Assembly (NCBI GenBank): GCA_003170915.1
Contig: PMYB01000186.1
Span: 1-61,582, forward strand
DNA from: Bryobacterales bacterium
Lineage (GTDB): Bacteria > Acidobacteriota > Terriglobia > Bryobacterales > Bryobacteraceae
DNA: 61,582 nt
Direction of reading: 5' to 3'
The notes below the pieces were generated by a model. It was given only the letters and a program-made list of their open reading frames with translations. It did not search any database and was not told the origin of the DNA. Position numbers and translations under genes: made by a program. This document shows, piece by piece, positions 33,726 through 42,326 of this stretch (position 1 is its first letter; every line of letters starts with the position of its first letter).

Positions 33726-34895
33726 ATGGCGACGATCCTTTTCTGGACTGCATTCACGTGTATTGTATACGTCTACGTAGGGTATCCGCTATTGCTGATG
33801 CTCTGGCGAAGAGTAGTCCGGCGGCCGGTCGATAAGCGCTATCAAGAGGTGAGCGTCAGCCTCGTGATCGCCATGCACAACGAGCGGAGAAACGTCCAGG
33901 CCAAGATCCAGAATTGCTTTGAGCTGGATTACCCCGCGGACAAGCTGCAAATCATTGTGTCGCTCGACGCGCCGACCGACGGCACCGATGCTCTGCTCCG
34001 GGAGTACACCGGCCAGGGCGTCGAGGTTGTCTGTTGTCCGGTGCGCAGAGGCAAAGCGGAGGCCCTGAACAGCGGGCTGGCCGTCGCCAGAGGCGAAATC
34101 GTGATGTTTGGCGACGCCGGGCAACGATTGGAGAAATCGGCTGTTCGCGAGTTGGTAGCCAATTTCGCGGATGAATCCGTCGGAGCGGTTTCCGGAGCGC
34201 TGGTGTTGTTGGGTGCACACGCCCAGGAAGCCGCTGATGGAGTGGGTCTGTATTGGCGTTACGAAAAGAAACTGCGTGCTATGGAGAGCGACATCCACTC
34301 CGTGCCGGGGGCGACGGGAGCGATTTATGCCATTCGCCGCAGCCTGTTTGTGCCGTTACCACCGGGAACCATTCTGGACGATGTGGTGGTTCCGATGAGG
34401 ATCGTGCTCGGAGGAAAGCGGGCGATTCTCGATCCGGCGGCGCGCGCGTACGGCGTCGCGATTCGAAGCCCGGGCAGCGAATACGAGAAGAAGAAACGTA
34501 CATTGACGGGCAATTATCAGCTTTTCGCGGAGATGCCGGAGTTGCTTGTGCCGTGGCGCAATCCGATTTTCGTGCAGTTGGTTTCTCATAAGGTCGGCCG
34601 TCTGGTCGTGCCATATTGTCTCGCCGCACTGTTCATTTCCAACCTGTTTTTGCTGGATGGCCTGTATCGTACGGTCGGGTTTCTTCAGGTCGTTTGGTAC
34701 ATGATGGCCTGCTTCGCCTGGTGGGCGTCGCATCGCGGCGAGTCGCGGCTGGGAAAACTCATGGCGATTCCGTACGCCTTTGTGTTGATGAACTGGGCGC
34801 CGGTGGCGGGTCTTTACTACTTTGTGCGCGGCCGTACCCTGGGCATCTGGAATTCGGCCGCGGTCGAGCGCACCCAGGAGGGGCGTATAGCATGA
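33726..34895 (+). CDS. Membrane glycosyltransferase family 2
   Basis: A 389-aa GT2 with one N-terminal helix (residues 3-23) and two or three C-terminal helices (from about 295, VVPYCLAALFISNLFLLDG). The GT-A domain between shows VSLVIAMHNERRNVQAKI, IVSLDAPTDGTD and GKAEALNSGLAVARGEIVMF, with metal motif GDAG near residue 120. It also has ILDDVVVP and the KKKRTLTGNYQL acceptor-side motif near 258. Architecture matches the chain-extending transferases of EPS clusters and hyaluronan-synthase-like enzymes without a channel. It overlaps the next gene by 4 bp. Confidence 0.88.
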   Translation: MATILFWTAFTCIVYVYVGYPLLLMLWRRVVRRPVDKRYQEVSVSLVIAMHNERRNVQAKIQNCFELDYPADKLQIIVSLDAPTDGTDALLREYTGQGVEVVCCPVRRGKAEALNSGLAVARGEIVMFGDAGQRLEKSAVRELVANFADESVGAVSGALVLLGAHAQEAADGVGLYWRYEKKLRAMESDIHSVPGATGAIYAIRRSLFVPLPPGTILDDVVVPMRIVLGGKRAILDPAARAYGVAIRSPGSEYEKKKRTLTGNYQLFAEMPELLVPWRNPIFVQLVSHKVGRLVVPYCLAALFISNLFLLDGLYRTVGFLQVVWYMMACFAWWASHRGESRLGKLMAIPYAFVLMNWAPVAGLYYFVRGRTLGIWNSAAVERTQEGRIA

Positions 34896-36103
34896 CGGGC
34901 CCGGCGGCGATAGCGGCGCCGCTCGAAAAGGCGCCGGTCCACGCGGCGATCCGCATCGAAACCATTACCGGCCATCAGTCCTTTTTGGATCTGGAACCGG
35001 TTTGGAACGAAGTGGCGGAAGCTGCCGGACTCGACCATCCTTTTCTGGAATACGCTTGGGTGCGCACCTGGTGGGAGTCTTTCGGCGCCGGGAGCACCCT
35101 GCATGTTCTTGTGCTCAGGGCCGGCGATCGACCCATCGCCATCGCTCCGCTGATCTTGACGCCGATCCACATGTGGGGAATCAAGGTGCGGCGGCTGGGA
35201 TTCTTCTACAATGCGCATGTTCCACGCGCGGACTTCCTCATCGCGGAACGGCGGGAGGAGGTCTATCGTGCGATCTGGGCTTACCTCTCACGGAACCGGT
35301 TTTGGGACCTTCTGCAACTCTGCCAACTGCCGGAAGGGTGCCAAACGCTTGAGGAGATGCCGAAGTTGGCGGCGCCGGGCCAGTGTCGAATCGGAGTTTG
35401 GGCATCGGAAGCTTCTCCCTACGTGCCGCTTCGCCCATCCTGGGAGGAGTACTTCGACAGCCTGGCGGCGAAACATCGCTCGAATCTGCGAAATCGATTC
35501 AAACGCCTCAAGGCCACAGGGCCGGTAGAGATGGAAGCAATCACCTCGGCCGAAGGGCTGGCGGAAGGCGTGGAAGACGGTTTGCGGCTGGAAGCGGCGG
35601 CCTGGAAGGGTGAGGCTGAGACCGCCATCTCCTGCGATCGCGCCACCTCCAGGTTCTATTCGACGCTGGCAGGGCGCGCGGCCGATCATGGCTGGCTTGG
35701 CTTGCACTTCCTGCGGGCGGGCTCAACGCGAATCGCCTTCGATTATAGCCTCTCCTACAAAAATCGGATTCACCTGCTCAAATTAGGATACGACCCGGCT
35801 TACGCGCGCTTTTCTCCTTCCAACCTGCTTCTTTGTCTGGTCTTGCAGAACGCCTTCGAGCAGGGTGTCGCGGAGTACGAGTTTCTGGGAGCGGACGCCG
35901 ACTGGAAGCTGAGTTGGGCCAGACAAGTCAAGCGGCATTACTGGCTGTTCGTTTTCCCCGGCACGTTCAAAGGACGTTTTCTGTATCTCGTCAAGTTTCA
36001 GTTGGTTCCATTGCTCAAGCGGCCCAGCCTTCGTCATGTACGTAGATTCTTTCAGCGAGCGGCCGCCCATTGGCCGCATCGCGTGGTTCGAAGGGAAGAC
36101 TGA
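34892..36103 (+). CDS. CelD/BcsL-type (FemAB-like) GNAT acyltransferase
   Basis: From the ATG overlapping the previous stop the protein has 403 residues. The N-terminal part (about 20-150) has LDHPFLEYAWVRTWWESFG, VLRAGDRPIAIAPLIL and the RADFLIAE strand. The C-terminal GNAT part (about 190-350) has LAAKHRSNLRNRFKRLKATG, FLRAGSTRIAFDYSLSYKNR and the LLKLGYDPAYARFSPSNLLL segment. These are the Acetyltransf_6/FemAB-like signatures found in EPS loci. Probable role is acylation of a sugar amine or hydroxyl on the lipid-linked unit. Donor and site are unknown. A paralogue is encoded at 37252. Confidence 0.85.
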   Translation: MTGPAAIAAPLEKAPVHAAIRIETITGHQSFLDLEPVWNEVAEAAGLDHPFLEYAWVRTWWESFGAGSTLHVLVLRAGDRPIAIAPLILTPIHMWGIKVRRLGFFYNAHVPRADFLIAERREEVYRAIWAYLSRNRFWDLLQLCQLPEGCQTLEEMPKLAAPGQCRIGVWASEASPYVPLRPSWEEYFDSLAAKHRSNLRNRFKRLKATGPVEMEAITSAEGLAEGVEDGLRLEAAAWKGEAETAISCDRATSRFYSTLAGRAADHGWLGLHFLRAGSTRIAFDYSLSYKNRIHLLKLGYDPAYARFSPSNLLLCLVLQNAFEQGVAEYEFLGADADWKLSWARQVKRHYWLFVFPGTFKGRFLYLVKFQLVPLLKRPSLRHVRRFFQRAAAHWPHRVVRRED

Positions 36104-36112
36104 GAGACACCC

Positions 36113-37252
36113 ATGTACATCTCATCCTGGCCGGGACTAACACCGCACCAGTTTCTGCAACGCCACTCCGATGAAGGCTTGCCGTACCCGCTGAACGCCG
36201 CGAATCGGCTCTCCTTCTGCGTGGCCCGTAGCGGCATCTATCATTTATTCCGGGCGTTGAAGTTCAAGAAGGAAGACATCGTCCTGGTTCCCGACTATCA
36301 CAGCGGCAATGAAGTGTCCGCGATCCAGGCGGCCGGAGCTACCATCGTCTACTATCCGATCCTCCGCAACCTGGAGCCGGACCTGGACGCACTGTCGCGT
36401 CTGGCCAAGCTGAATCCCCGGGTCATTTACGTGATTCACTACCTAGGATGGCCGCAGCCCATGAAGGAGATCGCGGCCTTGTGCCGCCAGCGAGGCAGCA
36501 TCCTGATCGAGGACTGCGCTCTTTCTCTACTGAGCGAACCAAACGGCACGCCGCTCGGCGTGTCCGGGGACTATTCGGTTTTCTGCTTGTACAAGACTTT
36601 GCCCGTGCCGAATGGCGGTTTGCTGGTGCAGAATCGCAACTGTCTGGGAGAACTGGCGGCCCTGAAACTGCGGCGCTGCCCGCAAACCACGGCCATCGGC
36701 CGCAGCGCCGAGTTGGCACTGGAAGCCCTACGGTCTCGCGCGGATCTCATTGGCGGGATCTTGTTCGGAATCAAGAGGGCCTTTGGCCGGCTGCTGCGGG
36801 CGGCCGATGTGCGGCAGGTACCCATTGGCAACATCGGGTGGAACATTGGCGACGTGAACATTGCCATGTCCTCCATCTGTAATACGGTCATCAAGCGGCT
36901 TGACTATGGCCGCATCCGCAGAAAGCGAAGGGAGAACTTTTTGCATTTGCGGCAAAAACTGGAAGGCAGGGTAACTATGCTGCGGGAAGACTTGGATGAA
37001 GGCGTCTGCCCGCTGTTCTTTCCCATACTGGTGCGGGACAAGCACGCGGTAGCCCGGGCCCTGTGGCGGCGGGGTATCGGAGCCGTGGAGTTCTGGAACG
37101 AAGTCCGTCCCCTGGCGGAGCGGGCGAGCGGTCCCGAGGCGCAATATCTCCGGGCGCATGTGCTGGAACTGCCGATTCATCAGGACGTCGGTCCGTCCCA
37201 GGTGGAATACATCGCGGACCAGGTGCTGCGCCTGGATTTACGGGCGGCATAA
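36113..37252 (+). CDS. DegT/DnrJ-type PLP aminotransferase-like protein
   Basis: A 379-aa fold-type I enzyme of the DegT group. VARSGIYHLFRALKFKKEDI and VLVPDYHSGNEVSAIQAAGA form the cofactor loop. ILIEDCALSLLSE near residue 128 carries the PLP-binding Asp, and the putative Schiff-base lysine is in FCLYKTLPVPNGGLL near 163. It is more divergent than the gene at 6218; the C-terminal sugar-binding segments are only partly conserved. It lies between the two FemAB-like acyltransferases, which suggests that the amino group it makes is what they acylate (inference). Confidence 0.82.
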   Translation: MYISSWPGLTPHQFLQRHSDEGLPYPLNAANRLSFCVARSGIYHLFRALKFKKEDIVLVPDYHSGNEVSAIQAAGATIVYYPILRNLEPDLDALSRLAKLNPRVIYVIHYLGWPQPMKEIAALCRQRGSILIEDCALSLLSEPNGTPLGVSGDYSVFCLYKTLPVPNGGLLVQNRNCLGELAALKLRRCPQTTAIGRSAELALEALRSRADLIGGILFGIKRAFGRLLRAADVRQVPIGNIGWNIGDVNIAMSSICNTVIKRLDYGRIRRKRRENFLHLRQKLEGRVTMLREDLDEGVCPLFFPILVRDKHAVARALWRRGIGAVEFWNEVRPLAERASGPEAQYLRAHVLELPIHQDVGPSQVEYIADQVLRLDLRAA

Positions 37253-38409
37253 TGACAGCCACTTTCACAACGACGCCGGTAGACGGCCCTGGGATTGCGG
37301 TGGAGAGAATCGCCGATGTGCCGGGATTCGAGGCGCTGCGGGATGAGTGGAGCGAACTCCTCGAAGCCAGCGACTCCGATTGTCTTTTTTTGACCTGGGA
37401 ATGGCTCTCTACCTGGTGGAAGCACCTGGCTGGGGACCGGCGGCTCGCGATTCTCGCTCTGCGCCACGGGGGAAGGCTGGTGGCACTGGCGCCATTCGGT
37501 CTGCGGCCTCCCAGTCTGTCGCGCCGGCGCCCGCTTCCCGTGCTGGAGTTTCTGGGAAATGGATGCGTCGGCTCCGATTATCTGGATTTCATTGTCCGTG
37601 CGGGCTACGAATCGGAAGCGCGCCGGGCTTTCGCATCGGGTTTGGTGAATGAGCGGCTGGTGCTCTCCTGGACACAACTACGGCGGGGAAGCTGTGCGGC
37701 CGCTGGAGTCGCAGCGGACCTGGGCGCGAGGAACTGGAGCGTCTCGGAGACGGTGACCAACACATGCCCGTTCATCCCTCTGGCGGGGATGTCCTGGGAG
37801 GCCTACCTGGCGACCCTGGGCGCGGAACATCGTTACAACTTCAATCGCAAATTCAAGCGCCTCAACCGAGATTACAGTGTGCAGTTAGAGCAGGCTCATA
37901 CAGAGGAGCAATGCCGGGAATCGATCGACCTCGTCATCGAGTTGCACAATATGCGCTGGCGCGACCGGGGCGGCTCGGATGCCTTCCACACTCCCGGTCT
38001 GGTCGCGTTCCATCGCGAGTTCAGTCAACTCGCGCTGAAGCGCGGATGGCTGCGACTGTATGTGCTGCGGCTCGACCAGAAACCCGCTGCGTGTCTGTAC
38101 GGGTTCTTATATGGCAGGACTTTCTATTTTTACCAATCGGGTTTCGATTCGGCGTATCAAAAGCAGAGTGTCGGCCTGGTCTCGATGGGTCTTAGCATCA
38201 AAAGTGCTATCGAGGAAGGCGCGGAGGAATACGATCTTTTGCACGGAAACGAAGAATACAAGTCTCACTGGAGCCGCCAGAGCCGGGAACTGGGCAGGTT
38301 GGAACTATACCCGCCGGGCGGCGTGGGAAGCATCTGCCGGCGGTCGGCGGAACTCGAGCGGGCTTCGCGCCGGATTGCCCGGCGCGTGTTGTCGAGAATG
38401 TTCGCATGA
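37252..38409 (+). CDS. CelD/BcsL-type (FemAB-like) GNAT acyltransferase, second copy
   Basis: The chosen ATG overlaps the preceding stop by one base (TAATG) and gives 385 residues. It has the same two-part structure as the protein at 34892: CLFLTWEWLSTWWKHLAG and LALRHGGRLVALAPFGL in the first half, then LGAEHRYNFNRKFKRLNRDY, YVLRLDQKPAACLYGFLYG and FYFYQSGFDSAYQKQSVGLV in the GNAT half. The end is Arg-rich (RRSAELERASRRIARRVLS). The two copies are clearly related but not close, so they probably have different acceptors or donors. Confidence 0.85.
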   Translation: MTATFTTTPVDGPGIAVERIADVPGFEALRDEWSELLEASDSDCLFLTWEWLSTWWKHLAGDRRLAILALRHGGRLVALAPFGLRPPSLSRRRPLPVLEFLGNGCVGSDYLDFIVRAGYESEARRAFASGLVNERLVLSWTQLRRGSCAAAGVAADLGARNWSVSETVTNTCPFIPLAGMSWEAYLATLGAEHRYNFNRKFKRLNRDYSVQLEQAHTEEQCRESIDLVIELHNMRWRDRGGSDAFHTPGLVAFHREFSQLALKRGWLRLYVLRLDQKPAACLYGFLYGRTFYFYQSGFDSAYQKQSVGLVSMGLSIKSAIEEGAEEYDLLHGNEEYKSHWSRQSRELGRLELYPPGGVGSICRRSAELERASRRIARRVLSRMFA

Positions 38410-39497
38410 TTCGAAGCTGGACAAAAACCGAAGCCGCGGGAGTACTGAGCCGGACAGGCCTGGACAAGGTTTTCGGCTCGCTAGCGGGCTCGAAGGGCGT
38501 GCCGGTGGTGGTCGGCTACCACCGGGTGGTGGAGGATTTCGCGGCCAGCGCGGCCACCTCCATTCCCTCCATGCTGGTGAGCCGGCAAATGCTGGAACGG
38601 CATCTGGATTGGCTCGGCCGCCGCTTCCGATTCGTTTCCTTGGATGAATTGGGCGCACGGCTCGATGGGAGCGATGGCTCTCACGACGCCATCGCGGCCA
38701 TTACTTTCGATGACGGCTACCGCGATTTTCACGACCACGCATTCCCGCTCTTGATGCAAAAGGGTATTCCCGCGGCGGTGTTCGTGGTGACCGACCTGGT
38801 GAGCACCACCGGCGTCCAGACCCACGATGAGCTCTATCTCTTGCTGGTGAGGCGGCTCGCGGATCGCGCTCGGAAGCCGGGCGACCTCGCCGGGATGCTG
38901 CACGGTTTGGGGATCTCAGTGCCAGGCGTCGTTGCCGGCACTCCGTATGAGGCCACCAGGGCCCTGCTCGAAGCGCTGCCCCAGGAGAGCGTACGAAGAG
39001 TCGTGGCGGCGCTCGAATCCGAGGCGCTGATTTCGGAAGACACTTTCAAACCCTTCTACTCGCTCACGTGGGAGATGCTCGATCGAATCCAGCGAGCCGG
39101 CATGACCATCGGTTCTCATACCAGGACTCACGTCTTGATGACCAACGAGAGCCAACCGCGGGTAGCGGATGAAGTGACGGGATCCCGGAATGAGATTGAA
39201 ACCAGACTGGGGACGGGCGTTCGGCATTTCGCCTATCCCAGCGGGCGGTTCGACCCAGCCTCTGTCGATGCCGTGGCCAACGCGGGTTATCGGTTCGGCT
39301 ACTCCACCTGCAGCCACCGGGACGCCGGGCACCCCCAGTTGACGGTGCCGCGGACGCTTCTGTGGGAGAAGTCCAGCCTGGATTTCCGCGGCGCCTTCTC
39401 CGGTCCCATTTTGAGTTGCCAGATCCACCGCGCCTTCGACGTGGTGAGCGGATGCCGGCAGCACCACCGAATCACTCCGGAGAGTGCCAATGCCTAG
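38406..39497 (+). CDS. Polysaccharide deacetylase (NodB domain)
   Basis: A 363-aa protein with a NodB homology domain split by an insertion. Motif 1 is AAITFDDGYRDFHDHAFPLL near residue 100 with both Asp residues. An alpha-helical insertion of about 80 residues (130-215) comes before motif 2, IGSHTRTHVLMTNE near 238 with both His ligands. Then FAYPSGRFD near 278 gives the later motif. The insertion matches the exosortase-associated deacetylase subgroup. No signal peptide is seen, so it would act on the lipid-linked intermediate on the cytoplasmic side. It overlaps both neighbours. Confidence 0.87.
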   Translation: MIRSWTKTEAAGVLSRTGLDKVFGSLAGSKGVPVVVGYHRVVEDFAASAATSIPSMLVSRQMLERHLDWLGRRFRFVSLDELGARLDGSDGSHDAIAAITFDDGYRDFHDHAFPLLMQKGIPAAVFVVTDLVSTTGVQTHDELYLLLVRRLADRARKPGDLAGMLHGLGISVPGVVAGTPYEATRALLEALPQESVRRVVAALESEALISEDTFKPFYSLTWEMLDRIQRAGMTIGSHTRTHVLMTNESQPRVADEVTGSRNEIETRLGTGVRHFAYPSGRFDPASVDAVANAGYRFGYSTCSHRDAGHPQLTVPRTLLWEKSSLDFRGAFSGPILSCQIHRAFDVVSGCRQHHRITPESANA

Positions 39498-40761
39498 CGA
39501 TAGCGGATCGCGCGTGGAGACCCCGATCTATGCAACCGGCGTTTCCCAAATCCGCTTCACCCAGCGGCGCGCCACCGGCGCCGGCGCCGGAGCGCCGGCC
39601 TCCTACTGGCTGCTGCTGATGTTTCTGTTTTTGCTTTACGCGAACCTGCCTTTTGTGCTGCCGGTGACAGAGATACTCCGCCCAGCCAAAGTCGTGGCCG
39701 GAGGCGCACTCGCGGCGTTGCTGGCGGAGGCCATGTTCGGCAAGCGGACTCTCGGTTTCGCATGGCCCGAAGGATCTCTTTTATTGGGCTTCGTGACCGT
39801 TGCGGCGTTGTCTTGCCTGACTGCGCTGTGGCCGGGCTACGCGGCCGCGGCCCTCTCCGACCTGGTGAAGATGGCTCTCGTCTATTTCTTCATTGTCAAC
39901 TGCGCCAATACCGAGCGCCGCCTGCGGGGCGTGATGTGGACCATCGTCGTCTGCGGGGTGATACCGGCTGCCGGCACGTTGAGAAACTACATACATGGCA
40001 ACTTACTCGAAGGCAGGGCCTCATGGCTGGGAATTTTCTCCAATCCCAACGAGGTGGCTTATAGCCTGGTCATCCTCTTGCCTCTGGCGGCTGTCCTGGC
40101 CGCAGGCGCCGGTCTGATGCCGCGCCTGGCGCTGCTGGGGATTTCGACGCTCTACGTGGGCGCCATCTTTGTGACCTTCTCGCGAGGCGGACTTGTGGCG
40201 CTGGCCGTGGTGGTCGGGATCTACGCCTGGCGGAAGCGAAGTATCTGGCTCCAGGCCGTATTGATGGTCCTGGTGGCGGCAGGCCTGGTGCTGGGCGGCA
40301 AGTACTGGTCACGGGGGGCGGACTTCTCCGGACTGAAGGGCGACGTGACCTTTCGGCAGCGCCTGGCAACTTCCGAGGTGGGTCTGGCTATGTTTGCCGA
40401 TCACCCGTTGCTCGGCGTAGGACTGGGATGTTCGGTGATTGCCTGGCCGCTTTATGCGCCCAAAGACCTTTATTCCCGTAGTTCTTTAGTGACTCATAAC
40501 ACCGTCATTCAGCCACTGGGGGAGACCGGAGTGATGGGCTTCATCCTATTTGCCTCGTTTGTGGGCTTCGGCATCCATTACGCGCGCAAACTGGCCCTGG
40601 ACGCTTCGCGGCCGAGCATGGCCAACCTGGGCGCGGGTCTGGAAATCGCCATCTGGGGATTTGTAGTCTGCGGGCTGTCGGGAGGATACCTGCTGACTTG
40701 GTTTCCATACATTCTGCTCGGTCTGGTGTCGTCGGCCAGGCGGATTCAGGGAGACGGTTGA
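39490..40761 (+). CDS. O-antigen ligase / Wzy-type polymerase family protein
   Basis: A 423-aa polytopic membrane protein with about 10-12 helices. The Wzy_C-like domain is recognisable from the GNLLEGRASWLGIFSNPNEV loop, the YVGAIFVTFSRGGLVALAVV segment with its conserved Arg, and the late periplasmic loop with DHPLLGVGLG and SLVTHNTVIQPLGETGVMGF. The HN in THNTVIQ is the typical ligase/polymerase histidine. Together with the flippase gene next to it, it defines a Wzx/Wzy-dependent pathway. A GTG at 39484 is an alternative start. Confidence 0.87.
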   Translation: MPSDSGSRVETPIYATGVSQIRFTQRRATGAGAGAPASYWLLLMFLFLLYANLPFVLPVTEILRPAKVVAGGALAALLAEAMFGKRTLGFAWPEGSLLLGFVTVAALSCLTALWPGYAAAALSDLVKMALVYFFIVNCANTERRLRGVMWTIVVCGVIPAAGTLRNYIHGNLLEGRASWLGIFSNPNEVAYSLVILLPLAAVLAAGAGLMPRLALLGISTLYVGAIFVTFSRGGLVALAVVVGIYAWRKRSIWLQAVLMVLVAAGLVLGGKYWSRGADFSGLKGDVTFRQRLATSEVGLAMFADHPLLGVGLGCSVIAWPLYAPKDLYSRSSLVTHNTVIQPLGETGVMGFILFASFVGFGIHYARKLALDASRPSMANLGAGLEIAIWGFVVCGLSGGYLLTWFPYILLGLVSSARRIQGDG

Positions 40762-42314
40762 TGGCTGCCATGGCAACCAGCGTTCCCGCAACGACAACCG
40801 GTGTTTCTCCGGCGCCGGAAACCGACTCGGTCTTCAAGCCGGCCCTGTTGTTAATGTCCGGACGAACCGTGGCTTTCGCCGCGACATTCTTCATTCCGCT
40901 GGTGTTGGCGCGGATCTTCGATCCCGCGCAATTCGGCACCTACAAACAGCTTTTTCTGATCTGGGGCACGGTTTATTACATCGCTCAACTGGGGATGGCA
41001 TCCAGCCTGTACTATTTTCTTCCGCGAGCGCCTCGCATGGCGGGCTCGTACGTCGCCAACTCCCTGCTATTCCTGGCAGCCTCCGGCCTCGTTTGTCTGG
41101 GCGCCCTGGTAGTCGCCGCGCCGAAACTGGGCCGCTGGCTGAGCAACAGCGAACTGCCCCAATACCTGCCTTGGATCGGCCTGTATGTCTTCCTGATGAT
41201 GGTCTCCATGGCGCTCGAGGTTGTCCTGATCTCCCGCGCGCGGTACTTGTGGGCCTCGGCCACGTATGCCGTCTCGGACATTGCGCGGGCGGCGGCCTTC
41301 ATCGTGCCGGTGCTGTTGTTCCGGCAACTGGAGTGGCTTCTGAAAGGGGCTGTGATAGTTGCTGCCCTCCGGGTAGTCATCACACTCTTCTACTTCCGCA
41401 GGGAATTCCGCGGCAGCTTCAAACCGGATGGGGCGTTGCTCAGGAGCCAGTTGGCGTATGCTCTCCCCTTCGGCCTGGCGGTGGTCGTCGAGATCCTGCA
41501 AGCCAGCCTTCCCCAGTACGTGGTATCTCACTTGTTCGACCCCGCCACGTTCGCCATTTTCGCGGTGGGTTGTTTGCAGATCCCGCTGGTCGATTTCGCG
41601 GCCTCGCCGACCAGCGACGTAATGATGGTCAAGATGCAGGAGCGCCTGGCGAAGGGACGTACGCGGGCCGTGCTCGGAATCTGGCACGACACCACGTGGA
41701 AGCTGGCCTTGCTGTTCCTGCCATTGGCGGCCTTCCTGATGGTGGACGCCCGGGAGATTATCGTCTTCCTGTTTACCAAGCGCTACGCCGCGAGCGCTCC
41801 CATCTTTATGGTGTGGTCCGCGATGATCCTGCTGGCCAGCTTACAGGTGGATGGCGTGATGCGCGTGTTCGCGCAGACCCGCTTCCTGCTGGTGCTCAAC
41901 TTGATGCGACTGGCGATCATCGCGGGGCTGATCCACTGGTCTCTGGGGGAGTTTCATCTGCTCGGCGCGGCCCTGGTGACCGTGCTGGCGACTCTGCTTT
42001 TCAAGGCGGGGGCGCTGATCCGGATGAAGAGACTGCTGGGGGTCGGCGCGGCCGATCTGCTGCCGTGGCGCAGTCTGGGCGCCTTGCTGGCCGCGGCTGT
42101 ATGCGGGGTGGTGGTGGTCCTGGCGGTCAAGTCGCAGATCCATGTTTCCCCTCTTCCCGCGATCCTGATAACGGGGTCGGCTTATGCGGCCGCATACGTC
42201 GGTTTAGTTTGGCGTTTCAATTTGCTGAATGAGAGCGAGAGGCTGGCGATTGCCGGGTGGGTGCGGAGAGCGCGGATCGCCGCGGGCCTGGCGTTGGGGT
42301 ACCAGAAGGGATAG
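40761..42314 (+). CDS. Wzx-type polysaccharide flippase
   Basis: A 517-aa MOP-superfamily membrane protein with about 14 helices. After a short Thr/Pro-rich cytoplasmic start the first helices read LLMSGRTVAFAATFFIPLVL and LARIFDPAQFGTYKQLFLIW, the standard Wzx opening. A mid-protein loop is rich in Arg/Lys (VKMQERLAKGRTRAVLG). The ATG at 40761 overlaps the polymerase stop (TGATG). The protein is not closely similar to the flippase at 8360, so the two clusters handle different substrates. Confidence 0.88.
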   Translation: MAAMATSVPATTTGVSPAPETDSVFKPALLLMSGRTVAFAATFFIPLVLARIFDPAQFGTYKQLFLIWGTVYYIAQLGMASSLYYFLPRAPRMAGSYVANSLLFLAASGLVCLGALVVAAPKLGRWLSNSELPQYLPWIGLYVFLMMVSMALEVVLISRARYLWASATYAVSDIARAAAFIVPVLLFRQLEWLLKGAVIVAALRVVITLFYFRREFRGSFKPDGALLRSQLAYALPFGLAVVVEILQASLPQYVVSHLFDPATFAIFAVGCLQIPLVDFAASPTSDVMMVKMQERLAKGRTRAVLGIWHDTTWKLALLFLPLAAFLMVDAREIIVFLFTKRYAASAPIFMVWSAMILLASLQVDGVMRVFAQTRFLLVLNLMRLAIIAGLIHWSLGEFHLLGAALVTVLATLLFKAGALIRMKRLLGVGAADLLPWRSLGALLAAAVCGVVVVLAVKSQIHVSPLPAILITGSAYAAAYVGLVWRFNLLNESERLAIAGWVRRARIAAGLALGYQKG

Positions 42315-42326
42315 CGTACACGGACT